Part shown: positions 1 to 8,840 of the stretch, in pieces
Numbering within the stretch: position 1 is the stretch's first letter
How the letters are laid out: every line of letters starts with the position of its first letter
Source: Gordonibacter pamelaeae
GTDB taxonomy: Bacteria; Actinomycetota; Coriobacteriia; Coriobacteriales; Eggerthellaceae
Strand: one strand, 5' to 3'
Assembly: GCF_042665095.1 (NCBI RefSeq)
Contig: NZ_JBHTBV010000009.1
Length of the DNA: 64,000 bases
Program-made: the position numbers and the translations under genes
The notes under the pieces: generated by a model
The model's input: the letters and a program-made list of their open reading frames with translations, nothing else
What the model was told of the DNA's origin: nothing
Databases searched by the model: none

Positions 1-495
1 GTGCCGCCCGAGGGCGGCGCGCGGCGCGCGGGGCTGTCCCAGCCCGAGGCGAACCGGCGCCGCTTCGAGCGCGAGTTCCTAAGCCTCGCGGCGCAGCACC
101 CCGAGCTCGCCCTGGCGCATGCCGACGCGCTCGCCAGCACGCAGTGGCACGAGCCGGTGCACGCCACGCTCGCGCAGAGCATGCTGGCCACGCTGGCCGA
201 GGACCCCGCCGCGCCCGCGGCGCGCGTCATCGGCGATGCTGCGCGCGTGCTGCCGCAGGCGTCGGGCATCCTCACGTCCGGCTCCATGGCCGGCTCGGCC
301 GAGCCGGAGCCGCTCGCGCGCTTCCTGGCGGAGGAGCTGGCCATCGGCGACGCCGAGGACGCCGTGGCCGCCCTGCGCGCCCAGCTGTCCGACCCGTCCG
401 CCCTGCCCGCCGACGAGTACGAGATGCTGTTCCAGACCGTGACCGCCATGCAGAAGGACCTCACCCGCCGCCGCCTCGCGCACAAGGCCGTGTAG
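1..495 (+). CDS. dnaG: Probable DNA primase DnaG, C-terminal part (5' end outside window)
   Basis: The reading frame is open at the left edge, so only the last ~164 residues are present. They are helical and acidic, with an FEREFLSLAAQHPELALAHAD segment resembling the C-terminal helicase-binding domain of DnaG (ExxLLxLLLQxPEL pattern), and end in TMQKDLTRRRLAHKAV. No catalytic TOPRIM or zinc region is in view, so the call rests on this domain alone. A rho-independent terminator follows 77 bp downstream, so the gene ends its transcription unit. Alternative: another helical protein of unknown function. Confidence 0.5.
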   Translation: MPPEGGARRAGLSQPEANRRRFEREFLSLAAQHPELALAHADALASTQWHEPVHATLAQSMLATLAEDPAAPAARVIGDAARVLPQASGILTSGSMAGSAEPEPLARFLAEELAIGDAEDAVAALRAQLSDPSALPADEYEMLFQTVTAMQKDLTRRRLAHKAV

Positions 496-571
496 GCTTC
501 TCTTTTATCGTCGGGCGGCAAGAGGGGGAGGCGGGCGCCGCCGGGCTGGTGCCGACAGGCCGACGCCGACA

Positions 572-619
572 GGCGGGTGCCGACGAGCGGCGCGCTTCTT
601 GCCCGCCAGGCTTTTTTTT
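572..619 (+). terminator. Rho-independent terminator after the primase gene
   Basis: GGCGGG (572-577) pairs with CCCGCC (602-607) and is followed closely by eight T residues (612-619). This is one of the few hairpins in the window with a true U-tract. The rest of the 496-896 gap holds no convincing gene, only the nfeD promoter at its right end. Confidence 0.6.
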
Positions 620-864
620 CATCAGGCGGCCGAGGCCGTATGTGCCGGGCCGGCCTGTCCGCCGCATCGAGGCGTGCCCGAGGACGATCAGATGCGCCGG
701 ACAACCGCTATCGCCCGCACGCCCCCGACCGGCTCATAGGGGCGAGGCCCCTGGCCGACGATGGGGGTGCATGCCCTTGGTCGTCCGGGAGGTGCCGCAC
801 CTCCTCGCTTGCCTGGCGCCCTCCCGCTTTCCCGTCCGGCGCCGCCATGGCGCAGCAGGCGGCA

Positions 865-873
865 TGGTATACT
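865..873 (+). promoter_or_regulatory. Extended -10 promoter of the nfeD-SPFH pair
   Basis: TGGTATACT is an extended -10 element (TGn + TATACT at 868-873) about 24 bp before the nfeD start, with no good -35 box. The same TGG-TAxxxT layout recurs ahead of the desulfurase and formate dehydrogenase genes. Confidence 0.5.
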
Positions 874-896
874 CAAGCAAAGAGAAAGGAGTCGCC

Positions 897-1322
897 ATGA
901 GTCCCTTCGTCTGGCTGGGCGTCGCCGCCGTCATGGGCGTCGTCGAGATCGTCTCGCTCGGCCTTATCACCATGTGGTTCGTCGTGGGCGCGCTCGTCGC
1001 GTTCGTCGCGAGCCTGCTCGGCGCCGACCTCGTCGTGCAGCTGGTCGTGTTCCTCGTCGTCTCCGTGGCCTGCCTCGTGGGCCTGCGCCCCGTTTTCGTG
1101 AAGTACCGCGACCGCGGGAAGCTCGAGGAGCCCACCCATGTCGGCCAGACGGCCGTCGTGGTGGAGGGCGTCGACAACGACGGCATGACCGGCCGCGTGG
1201 AGACGGACAACCGCATGACCTGGGCCGCGCGCTCCGCGGACGGGCTCCCCATCCCCGCGGGCGAGGTCGTGCGCATCGTGGGCCAGGAAAGCGTCAAGCT
1301 CATCGTCGAAAGGAAACGCTGA
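897..1322 (+). CDS. NfeD family membrane protein
   Basis: 141 residues. Two or three hydrophobic segments fill residues 1-65 (FVWLGVAAVMGVVEIVSLGL...), followed by a small soluble beta domain (residues ~80-140: VGQTAVVVEGV..., EVVRIVGQESVKLIV), the OB-fold typical of short NfeD proteins. The ATG start has an AGAAAGGAG ribosome site at good spacing. The stop codon overlaps the next ATG (TGATG), so it is translationally coupled to an SPFH protein, the classical NfeD partner. Family members help organise SPFH/flotillin membrane domains; no protease domain is present here. Confidence 0.85.
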   Translation: MSPFVWLGVAAVMGVVEIVSLGLITMWFVVGALVAFVASLLGADLVVQLVVFLVVSVACLVGLRPVFVKYRDRGKLEEPTHVGQTAVVVEGVDNDGMTGRVETDNRMTWAARSADGLPIPAGEVVRIVGQESVKLIVERKR

Positions 1323-2260
1323 TGTTCCCCTTGAACCCCCTCACCATCGCCATCATCGTGGTCGTCGTGCTCGTGGTGCTGTTCTCCGTCACGTGCATCA
1401 AGATCGTGCCGCAGGCGCAGGCCGCCATCGTGGAGCGCCTGGGCTCGTACCTCACCACCTGGAACAACGGTCTGCACGTGCAGATCCCCTTCATCGACCG
1501 CGTGCGCGCGGGCATCACGCTCAAGGAGCAGGTGGCCGACTTCCCGCCCCAGCCCGTCATCACGAAGGACAACGTGACCATGTCCATCGACTCGGTGGTG
1601 TTCTTCAAGATCATGGACCCGAAGCTCTACGCCTACGGCGTGGAGAACCCGCTCGTGGCCATCGAGAACCTGGCCGCGACCACGCTGCGCAACATCATCG
1701 GCGACCTCGAGCTGGACACCACGCTCGTGTCGCGCGACACCATCAACGCCAAGATGCGCTCCATCCTGGACGAGGCCACCGACGCGTGGGGCATCAAGGT
1801 GAACCGCGTGGAGGTGAAGAACATCACGCCGCCGGCCGCCATCCAGCAGGCCATGGAGAAGCAGATGAAGGCCGAGCGCGAGAAGCGCGAGGCCATCCTC
1901 CTGGCCGAGGGCGAGAAGCAGTCGGCCATCACCGTGGCGGAGGGCAACAAGCAGGCGCAGATCCTGGCCGCGGAGGCCGAGAAGCAGGCCGTGATCCTGG
2001 CCGCGGAGGCCGAGCGCGAGAAGCAGATCCGCGAGGCCGAGGGCGAGGCCGCCGCCATCCTGAACGTGCAGCAGGCCACCGCCGACGGCATCCGCGTGGT
2101 GCGCGAGGCCGGCGCCGACAACGCCGTGCTCACCCTGCAGGCCTTCGAGGCCCTGAAGACCGTCGCCGACGGTCAGGCCACGAAGATCATCATCCCCTCC
2201 GACATCCAGGGCGTGGCCGGACTCGCCGCCAGCCTGAAGGAGATCGTGGCGGACAAGTAG
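1322..2260 (+). CDS. SPFH/Band 7 (stomatin-like) membrane protein
   Basis: 312 residues: an N-terminal transmembrane anchor (residues ~5-28), an SPFH domain (~30-190, with VPQAQAAIVERLGSY and the ITKDNVTMSIDSVVFFKI core), then a charged Ala/Glu-rich coiled coil (~185-260) and a C-terminal hydrophobic stretch. This is the QmcA/stomatin arrangement. SPFH proteins form large membrane-associated cages linked to quality control or membrane microdomains. Overlaps the NfeD stop codon. Specific role in this organism is unknown. Confidence 0.88.
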   Translation: MFPLNPLTIAIIVVVVLVVLFSVTCIKIVPQAQAAIVERLGSYLTTWNNGLHVQIPFIDRVRAGITLKEQVADFPPQPVITKDNVTMSIDSVVFFKIMDPKLYAYGVENPLVAIENLAATTLRNIIGDLELDTTLVSRDTINAKMRSILDEATDAWGIKVNRVEVKNITPPAAIQQAMEKQMKAEREKREAILLAEGEKQSAITVAEGNKQAQILAAEAEKQAVILAAEAEREKQIREAEGEAAAILNVQQATADGIRVVREAGADNAVLTLQAFEALKTVADGQATKIIIPSDIQGVAGLAASLKEIVADK

Positions 2261-2430
2261 CCATTCGGCGCGCGGCGGGGCGAAGGCGGGAGCCAATCGT
2301 CCCTCCGCGCGGGCGATCCCTCGGGCGCTTGCATTCTTCCCCTTCTCACCTTGGGTTTTGTGGATGTTTCCCGCATGCTACTGGACAAGGGGCAGCCGAA
2401 ACCGCACAATGTCCCCACAAGGAACTTTTC

Positions 2431-2456
2431 CGCGTCCCGGCCTGCGCCGGGACGCG
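2431..2456 (+). promoter_or_regulatory. 11-bp perfect hairpin in the def leader
   Basis: CGCGTCCCGGC (2431-2441) is perfectly complementary to GCCGGGACGCG (2446-2456) around a 4-nt CTGC loop. It ends about 15 nt before the AGAGGG ribosome site of def. It could be a terminator for the SPFH gene without a U-tract or a leader structure affecting def; no U-run follows. Confidence 0.45.
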
Positions 2457-2486
2457 TGCGATAAGGAACGAGAGGGACGTGTCTTC

Positions 2487-3032
2487 GTGATAACCATCGT
2501 GCAATCACCGAACCCGTTGCTGAACACGGTCTGCGAGCCGTGCGACCTGGGCGACAAGGGCCTGAAGAAGCTGGCCAGGCAGATGGCCAAGGCCATGTAC
2601 AAGAACGACGGCTGCGGCCTGGCCGCGCCGCAGCTGGGCGTGACGAAGCGCCTCGTGGTGGTGGACTGCGACCAGGCCGAGTCCGGCGAGCAGGACCCCA
2701 TCGTGCTGGTGAACCCCGTGCTCGTGGACGCCCAGGGCGACCCGGTGGTGGAGGGCGAGGGCTGCCTGTCGTGCCCCGGCATCTCCGTGCCCATCGCGCG
2801 GCCGCCGTGGGCGCGCGTGCGCTACTTCGACCTGGATGGCGAGGAGTGGGAGATCGAGGGCGACGGGCTCTTGGGCCGCTGCCTCCAGCACGAGCTGGAC
2901 CATCTGGACGGCATCACCATGTTCGAGCGCTGCGACCCCATCGCGCGCATCCAGGCGCTGCGCGACTACGAGCTGGCGCGCGCCGCGGGCGCGAAGCCGG
3001 GCGAGACGTCGCTCGATACGCGGGTGCGCTGA
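2487..3032 (+). CDS. def: Peptide deformylase
   Basis: 181 residues. Removes the formyl group from the initiator Met of nascent chains. All three metal/active-site motifs are present: GCGLAAPQLG (motif 1), EGCLSCPG (motif 2, metal-binding Cys) and QHELDHLDG (motif 3, HExxH). The GTG start at 2487 is chosen because AGAGGG lies ~10 nt upstream and no ATG fits. Followed 2 nt later by fmt, its functional partner, and then rsmB: a translation-related operon. Confidence 0.96.
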   Translation: MITIVQSPNPLLNTVCEPCDLGDKGLKKLARQMAKAMYKNDGCGLAAPQLGVTKRLVVVDCDQAESGEQDPIVLVNPVLVDAQGDPVVEGEGCLSCPGISVPIARPPWARVRYFDLDGEEWEIEGDGLLGRCLQHELDHLDGITMFERCDPIARIQALRDYELARAAGAKPGETSLDTRVR

Positions 3033-3034
3033 TC

Positions 3035-3991
3035 ATGCGCGTCGTGTTCATGGGCACGCCGGAGTTCGCGGCCACCATACTGGAGGACCTGTCCCAGCAG
3101 CACGAGGTGGCGGCCGTGTACACCCGCCCCGACGCCGTGCGCGGGCGCGGCCGGAAGCTGGAGCCGTCGCCGGTGAAGCGCACCGCCGAGCGTCTGGGGC
3201 TGCCCGTGCTCGAGCCGCGCACGCTGCGCGACGAGGCCGTGCAGGCCGAGCTGGCCTCGTTCGAGCCCGACGTCATCTGCGTGGCCGCCTACGGCGCCAT
3301 CCTGCCGAAGGCGGTGCTGGACCTGCCGCCCTTCGGGTGCCTGAACGTGCACGCGTCGCTCCTGCCGCGCTGGCGCGGCGCGGCCCCGGTGGAGCGCGCG
3401 ATACTCGCGGGCGACGCCGTGGCGGGCGTGTGCATCATGCGCATGGAGGAGGGCCTGGACACGGGCGCCTACTGCGTGTGCCGCACGGCGCGCATCGACG
3501 GCAAGACGGCCCCGGAGCTCACCGACGAGCTGGCGAACCTGGGCTCGCATGCCCTGCTCACGGCCCTCGTGCACGTGCAGAACGGCGCGGCCGAGTGGAC
3601 GGAGCAGGACGAGTCGCAGGTCACCTACGCCTCGAAGGTGGGAAAGGGCGAGCTGGACCTGGATCCCCGGGACACGGCCGAGGCGGCCGTGCGCAAGGTG
3701 CGCGCCTCGAGCGGCGCCCATCCCGCGCGCGCCGTGGTGGCCGCCCGCCCGGTGACGGTGCTCGCGCTGCGCGCCGTGGAGGACGACCGCGGGCGCGAGC
3801 TGGCCGGCGGGCTGGCGGCGGGGGAGGTGCGCTTCGCCGGCAAGCGGCTGTTCCTGGGCTTCGCCGACGGCGCGGCCGAGGTGGCCTCCGTCAAGCCCGA
3901 CGGCCGGCAGGCCATGGACGCCAAGGCGTTCGCCGCCGGCGTGCAGGGCATCAAGCAGGAGACGCTTTCATGGGAGGCAGCGCATGAGTGA
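3035..3991 (+). CDS. fmt: Methionyl-tRNA formyltransferase
   Basis: 318 residues. Formylates Met-tRNA(fMet) using 10-formyl-tetrahydrofolate. N-terminal domain starts MRVVFMGTPEFAA and contains the catalytic NVHASLLPRWRGAAP segment (Asn/His of the NxHxSLLPxxRG motif); the C-terminal tRNA-binding domain spans ~205-315 (YASKVGKGELDLD...). Directly downstream of def, and its 3' end overlaps the rsmB start by 8 nt, indicating coupled translation. Confidence 0.96.
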   Translation: MRVVFMGTPEFAATILEDLSQQHEVAAVYTRPDAVRGRGRKLEPSPVKRTAERLGLPVLEPRTLRDEAVQAELASFEPDVICVAAYGAILPKAVLDLPPFGCLNVHASLLPRWRGAAPVERAILAGDAVAGVCIMRMEEGLDTGAYCVCRTARIDGKTAPELTDELANLGSHALLTALVHVQNGAAEWTEQDESQVTYASKVGKGELDLDPRDTAEAAVRKVRASSGAHPARAVVAARPVTVLALRAVEDDRGRELAGGLAAGEVRFAGKRLFLGFADGAAEVASVKPDGRQAMDAKAFAAGVQGIKQETLSWEAAHE

Positions 3992-5363
3992 CGACAAGAC
4001 CGCGGGCCGCCCGTCGAAGGCGAGTCCGGCGCGCCTCGCGGCCCTCGCCGTCTGCGGCGACGTGCGTCGCCGCGACGCCTACGCGCAGGACGTCATCGCC
4101 CGGCGCGTCGACGGCTCGCCTATGGCACGCGAGGACCGCGCGTTCGCCACGCGCCTTGCGCTCGGGGTGGCGAGCAGCTGGGGCACCCTCGACGAGGTGC
4201 TGGACCGCGCGCTCGACAAGCCCGGCGACGTGCAGGACGACGTGCGCGACGCGCTGCGCATCGCCGCCTACGAGATACTGTTCCTGGACAAGACGCCGCA
4301 CGCGGCCGTCGACCAGGGCGTGGAGCTCGTGCGCTCCGTGCAGCCCCGCGCCGCCGGCCTCGCCAACGCCGTGCTGCGCCGCGTGGTGGCCCTGAAGCGC
4401 GAGTTCCCCTTCGGTGACCCCTCCCGCGACGTGGCGGCGCTCGCGCGCCTGCATGCGTTCCCCCTGTGGCTGGCCAAGCGCCTCATAGCCGACCTGGGCC
4501 CCCAGGCGGCCGTGGACCTCATGCGCGCCTCGAACGAGCCCGCGCCGCTGTTCGTGGCCGCGAACGAGGCGAAGGCGACGGCGGACGAGGTGCGCGCGGC
4601 CCTGGCCGAGGCGGGCGCGGACGTGCGCCCGGTGTCCATCGACGGCGTGGAGGTGCCGGGCTGCCTGCAGGTTGCCGAGCCGCGCGCGCTGCAGGACGGG
4701 CGCGTGCGCCGGCTGTTCTCGCAGGGCAAGCTGCTCGTGTCGGACGCGGCCTCGCAGCTCGTGGCCGCGAGCGTGCTTCCCGCGCACATGCCCGCGTCGT
4801 TTCTGGAGATAGGGTCCGGGCGCGGCACGAAGACCATCCTTTTGCAGAGCGGCGCCCTGCGCGCCTACGGCAGCCAGATGGAGCTCGTGGCGCTGGACAA
4901 CCACGCGTTCAAGACCGACCTCTTGCGCGAGCGGGCCGAGGAGTACGGCGTGCACGTGGCCGACGCGGTCACGGGCGACGCCACCATGCTCGGCGCCGTG
5001 CTGGGCGGCCGCCGGTTCGACGCCGTGTTCATCGACGCCCCCTGCTCGGGCCTGGGCACGCTGCGGCGGCATCCCGAGATACGCTGGCGCCTGACCGAGG
5101 AGCATCTGGGCGAGCTGGCCGCGCTCGGCCTGTCGCTCCTGCGTTCGGCGGCCGGCCACGTGGCGCGCGGCGGCCAGCTGGCCTACGCCACGTGCACCGT
5201 GACCCATACGGAGAACAACGCCGTGGTGAAGCGCTTCCTGGAGAGCCCCGAGGGAGCCGACTTCGAGCTGGCCCCCATCGCGGGCAAGGCGTGCGTGGCC
5301 ACGCGCCTCGCGCCCGGCACCCCCGACGCGCACTTCGCCGTGCGCTTCGCGCGGAAGCGGTAG
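3984..5363 (+). CDS. rsmB: 16S rRNA (cytosine-967-C5)-methyltransferase RsmB
   Basis: 459 residues. N-terminal NusB-like RNA-binding domain (~15-145, KTPHAAVDQGVELV...) and C-terminal SAM methyltransferase domain (~160-459). SAM motif I is FLEIGSGRGTKT; DAPCSGLGTLRRHPEIRWR and the catalytic-Cys motif YATCTV are intact. Start overlaps fmt by 8 nt. Last gene of the def-fmt-rsmB operon; a GC-rich inverted repeat at about 5399-5432 may serve as terminator but has no clean U-tract. Confidence 0.93.
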   Translation: MSDDKTAGRPSKASPARLAALAVCGDVRRRDAYAQDVIARRVDGSPMAREDRAFATRLALGVASSWGTLDEVLDRALDKPGDVQDDVRDALRIAAYEILFLDKTPHAAVDQGVELVRSVQPRAAGLANAVLRRVVALKREFPFGDPSRDVAALARLHAFPLWLAKRLIADLGPQAAVDLMRASNEPAPLFVAANEAKATADEVRAALAEAGADVRPVSIDGVEVPGCLQVAEPRALQDGRVRRLFSQGKLLVSDAASQLVAASVLPAHMPASFLEIGSGRGTKTILLQSGALRAYGSQMELVALDNHAFKTDLLRERAEEYGVHVADAVTGDATMLGAVLGGRRFDAVFIDAPCSGLGTLRRHPEIRWRLTEEHLGELAALGLSLLRSAAGHVARGGQLAYATCTVTHTENNAVVKRFLESPEGADFELAPIAGKACVATRLAPGTPDAHFAVRFARKR

Positions 5364-5456
5364 GGAGGGTTCTCGGGCGCGCGGCCGACGGCTGCCGTCT
5401 GAGGGCCTTCGGCGAGCCGAGGGCCTCTTCTTCCATCGACGTTCGAGAGAGGTGGC

Positions 5457-6989
5457 ATGGAGCGGAAGACGACGCTGTTCGAGTACGTGTACGGCGACCT
5501 CGTGCGCGAGATAACCGGCGGCGCCCTGCGGCCCGGCGACACGCTGCCCTCCATGGGCGAGCTCGGCAAGCGCTACCGCGTGGGCGCTCGGACGGTGCGC
5601 GACGTGCTCAAGGCGCTCAAGGACGATGGCTATATTGCCACCGAGGAGCGCCGCCGCGCAACCGTGGCGTTCCGCTCCTCGGACGACGACGTCGAGCGCG
5701 CGGCGCGCTCGTTGCTGGCGCGCCGGGACGAGCTTCTGGCCTGCTACCGCACGCTCGAGCTGGTCATGCCCCCGCTCTACGCGTTCGCTGCCCGGCACTG
5801 CCGCGCAGACGAGCTCGCGGCCCTCGGCCGCGCCCTCGAGCGCGCCGACGTGGAGAACCGTTCGGGCGATTGGCGTCTGTCGCGCTCCTCCCTCGTGCTG
5901 CACGAGCTGCTGGACAAGGCGGGCAACCCGCTGTTCTCCGAGTGCTACGCCGGCCTGGAGCGCGCGAGCGCCGTGCCCGCCCTGCCCGGCTTCGCCGACC
6001 CCTACGTCCGGGCGACCGAGGAGTCGGACAACCTGCTCGGCTGGATGTTCGCCTCGCTTTCCGGGGACGATCCCGCGGAGGTCCAGCGGCGCTTCGGCCT
6101 GCTGTACCGCGGCACGGCCGAGTACGTGGAGCGTTACCTCGACGAGCTTGACGCGGCGTACCCCGGCACGGAGGGGGGAGGCCGCGGGTTCTCCTGGAAC
6201 GCGCGCACCGGCCGCTCCTACGTGCATGCGCAGATGGCGCGCGACCTGGTGGAGCGCATCGCGGTGGGAGAGTTCCCCGACGGCTCGCTCCTGCCCTCCA
6301 TCGCGAGCCTGGCGCAGTCCTACGGCGCCTCCGCCTCCACCGTCCAGAAGGCGCTCGGCGTGCTGAACGCCATGGGCGTGGCCTCCACCTCGAACGGGCG
6401 CGGCACGCAGGTGCGCACCTCGGATGCGCGCTTCGACCCCCGCGCGCTCGCCGACGGCTCGTTCCGGCGCGACCTGCAGGTGTTCGCGGACGCGCTGCAG
6501 ATGTTCTGCATCGTGCTGCCGGCCGCGCTCGGCACCGTGGCCGACCGCATCGACGGCGTGGCAGGCGATGCCGAGCGCGCGCTCGGGCGGGAGGCGGGCC
6601 CATGGGCCGTCCCCAAGGCGCTCATGGAGGGCTTCCTGGGCAACGTGCCGCTCGATCCGCTGCGCGACGTGCTGGGAGAGCTGAACAGCCTGCTGCTATG
6701 GGGCTACTTCCTCGTGTTCTTCGGCCCCTCGGGGGCGAGCGCGCCGGTGTTGGAGGCGCTGGGGGAGCAAGGGCTCGAGGCGCTGCGCTCCCGCGACGCC
6801 GTCGGCTTCGCCCGGGCCATGGACGGGTACTACCGGCTCATGCTCGCCGCCGTGCGCACGTTCCTGGAGGCCGCCGGCATGCCGGGCACCGAGCGGCTGG
6901 CCGAGCCCGCCCCCGACGCGACCGCCCTTGCGCGCGTGTCCGCCCAACGCTCGAACTCGTCGAACGGCAAGGGCTCCGCGAAGACGTAG
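5457..6989 (+). CDS. GntR-type regulator with two winged-helix domains
   Basis: 510 residues, far longer than a usual GntR repressor. A first GntR winged helix lies at ~1-75 (LFEYVYGDLVREITGGALRPGDTLPS, then KRYRVGARTVRDVLKAL). A second lies at ~255-330 (DLVERIAVGEFPDGSLLPSI, SYGASASTVQKALGVL). Each is followed by a ~150-residue helical region resembling a FadR-like effector domain, so the gene looks like an internal duplication of a whole regulator. Start ATG follows GAGAGAGGTGGC. Its last 160 bp overlap the convergent EAL gene. Effector and targets unknown; membership in GntR is confident, function is not. Confidence 0.75.
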   Translation: MERKTTLFEYVYGDLVREITGGALRPGDTLPSMGELGKRYRVGARTVRDVLKALKDDGYIATEERRRATVAFRSSDDDVERAARSLLARRDELLACYRTLELVMPPLYAFAARHCRADELAALGRALERADVENRSGDWRLSRSSLVLHELLDKAGNPLFSECYAGLERASAVPALPGFADPYVRATEESDNLLGWMFASLSGDDPAEVQRRFGLLYRGTAEYVERYLDELDAAYPGTEGGGRGFSWNARTGRSYVHAQMARDLVERIAVGEFPDGSLLPSIASLAQSYGASASTVQKALGVLNAMGVASTSNGRGTQVRTSDARFDPRALADGSFRRDLQVFADALQMFCIVLPAALGTVADRIDGVAGDAERALGREAGPWAVPKALMEGFLGNVPLDPLRDVLGELNSLLLWGYFLVFFGPSGASAPVLEALGEQGLEALRSRDAVGFARAMDGYYRLMLAAVRTFLEAAGMPGTERLAEPAPDATALARVSAQRSNSSNGKGSAKT

Positions 6990-7828
6990 TCCTGCACGAG
7001 GCCGCAGCCCACGCTTTGCAGGAAGGCCAGCTGGCGCTCGTCCTCTATGCCCTCGGCCACGGTGTCCAGGCCCAGCTTGGCAGCCAGGCGCACCACAGCC
7101 TCCACCACGTCGCGGGCGCGCGGGGTGTCTTCGCGGAAGAACCGGCGGTCCAGCTTGAGGGCGCTCACGTCGAACTCCTTCAACAGCCCGAGCGACGAGT
7201 AGCCCGAGCCGAAGTCGTCGAGCGAGCAGGAGAACCCGGCGGCGCGCAGGTCGCGCACGGCGCGCTTCACGTTGTCGATAGCCTCGTCGTCGAGGAAGAT
7301 CGACTCGGTCAACTCCATCTCCAGCAGCCCGCGCGGCACGCCGAGCCGGTCGGCCGTGTCGGCGAAGCGCGCGAGGAAGCGGGGGTCCTCGAAGTGGCGG
7401 CGCGAAAGGTTGACGGACACGGGCACGGGCTCCCGGCCTTCGCGCAGCCAGCGTGCCAGCCGTTCGCACACGCGCTCGAACACGTAGAGGTCGAGCGCGC
7501 GCACGGCCCCGCTGCGTTCGAGCACCGGCACGAACTCGGACGGGTAGATGGTTCCCTCGCGCGGATGGAGCCACCTGGCCAGCGCCTCGGCGCCGGCCAC
7601 GGCGCCGTCTGCCAGGCGCACCTTGGGCTGGAGCAGGACGGAGAAGTCGCCGTTGGCAAGGGAGCCGTCCAGCAGGTCCGCCAGCTCCCTCTCGCGTCGG
7701 AGCCGGTCGAGGGCCGCGCCGTCGGGAGCGCCTCTGCGCGCCCGACGGTCGCAGGCGCGCAGCATCGCGCGGTCCGCCCGGCGCCGCCTCCAAGGGGCGA
7801 GGTGGGCTACCTCGTGCTCGCGCGCCAT
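6830..7828 (-). CDS. Stand-alone EAL-domain cyclic-di-GMP phosphodiesterase
   Basis: 332 residues, essentially one EAL domain (~60-310). Catalytic motifs are intact: AEALARW, NLSRRHFED, ELTES, DDFGSGYSS, LKLDRRFF, AEGIED and the terminal QDYVFAEPLP. No PAS, GGDEF or membrane segment is visible. Expected to hydrolyse c-di-GMP. The ATG at 7828 is preceded by AGGAGGAGA. The 3' end overlaps the convergent GntR regulator by 160 bp with both frames open, an unusually long tail-to-tail overlap. A second, broken EAL gene lies at 59.5-61.2 kb. Confidence 0.85.
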   Translation of the reverse strand: MAREHEVAHLAPWRRRRADRAMLRACDRRARRGAPDGAALDRLRRERELADLLDGSLANGDFSVLLQPKVRLADGAVAGAEALARWLHPREGTIYPSEFVPVLERSGAVRALDLYVFERVCERLARWLREGREPVPVSVNLSRRHFEDPRFLARFADTADRLGVPRGLLEMELTESIFLDDEAIDNVKRAVRDLRAAGFSCSLDDFGSGYSSLGLLKEFDVSALKLDRRFFREDTPRARDVVEAVVRLAAKLGLDTVAEGIEDERQLAFLQSVGCGLVQDYVFAEPLPFDEFERWADTRARAVASGAGSASRSVPGMPAASRNVRTAASMSR

Positions 7829-8120
7829 CGCTGGTCTCCTCCTGTCGCTTAGCTTACTGGTAACGTACACAGAAAGGTACACGAGAAGGGTATCAAAGAG
7901 CGGTGCGGGCCGCAAGCGTTGCCGTGGCGTTTTCACCGGCGCATGCGCACGGGGCGGGGCGGTGCGCGGTGGTTTGCGCGGCCGCCTGCGGAGATTTCGG
8001 CCTTCTGGGGGCGAAGCCGACCGATTTGCTATACAATGGGAAAACTTTTTACCAGACAAGGCAGGCCGCCCCTTATTCGAAGCGACGCTGCCGCGACGTT
8101 GAGAAGGAGGTCAAGCGACT

Positions 8121-8705
8121 ATGGAGCCGAATATCGAAGAGGTGGCAGGGCGCATTCGGGCGCTGCGCGAAGACCTCGAGATCACCCAGCAGGAGATGGC
8201 CGACGCCACCGGCCGCACCCTCGCCGAGTACGCCGCCCAGGAATCGGGCGCGCAAGACCTGTCGTTCACGTTCCTCTACAAGTGCGCCGAGCGCCTGGGC
8301 GTGGATGTCATCGAGCTTTTGACCGGCGAGAACCCGCACCTGTCGGGCTACTCGCTCACGCGCGCGGCCGACGGGCTCTCCATCAAGCGCCGCGCGGGCT
8401 TCGAGTACCTGCACAAGGCCCCCCACTTCAAGAACAAGCTGGCCGAGCCGTTCCTGGTCACGGCGCCCTACCTCGAGGAAGAGCAGGACGCTCCCATACA
8501 CCTGTCCTACCACGTGGGCCAGGAGCTCGACTTCATCCTGTCGGGCAGGATGCGCTTCGCCTACGAGGACCACGTCGAGGAGCTGGAGGCCGGCGACCTG
8601 CTCATGTACGACTCGGGCCGCGGCCACGGCATGATCGCCACCGGCGGCGAGCCGTGCACGTTTTTGGCCATCGTCATGAAGCCCCACGGGGACGCGATTA
8701 TCTAG
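8121..8705 (+). CDS. XRE-cupin transcriptional regulator (first copy)
   Basis: 194 residues: an XRE helix-turn-helix at ~5-65 (IRALREDLEITQQEMADAT...) and a C-terminal cupin barrel at ~110-190 (SYHVGQELDFILSGRMRFAYEDH..., GDLLMYDSGRGHGMIA) that would bind a small effector. AAGGAGG lies just upstream of the ATG. It heads the oxidoreductase/ligase operon and pairs with the adjacent AMP ligase; a paralogue with the same pairing sits at 14090. Likely senses a metabolite of the pathway. A TATACAAT sequence at 8030-8037 is a possible -10 element. Confidence 0.82.
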   Translation: MEPNIEEVAGRIRALREDLEITQQEMADATGRTLAEYAAQESGAQDLSFTFLYKCAERLGVDVIELLTGENPHLSGYSLTRAADGLSIKRRAGFEYLHKAPHFKNKLAEPFLVTAPYLEEEQDAPIHLSYHVGQELDFILSGRMRFAYEDHVEELEAGDLLMYDSGRGHGMIATGGEPCTFLAIVMKPHGDAII

Positions 8706-8840
8706 GCGCCGCCGTCCCGTCCCGCCTCGCCGCATCCGGCGGCCCGGGGCGGGCGTCCGGTCAGGCGCCGTCGCATCGATGATCGTATCCGTCTCGCGGC
8801 GGATCCGCCCGCCGCATTGCCTCCCAGGAAGAGAACACCC

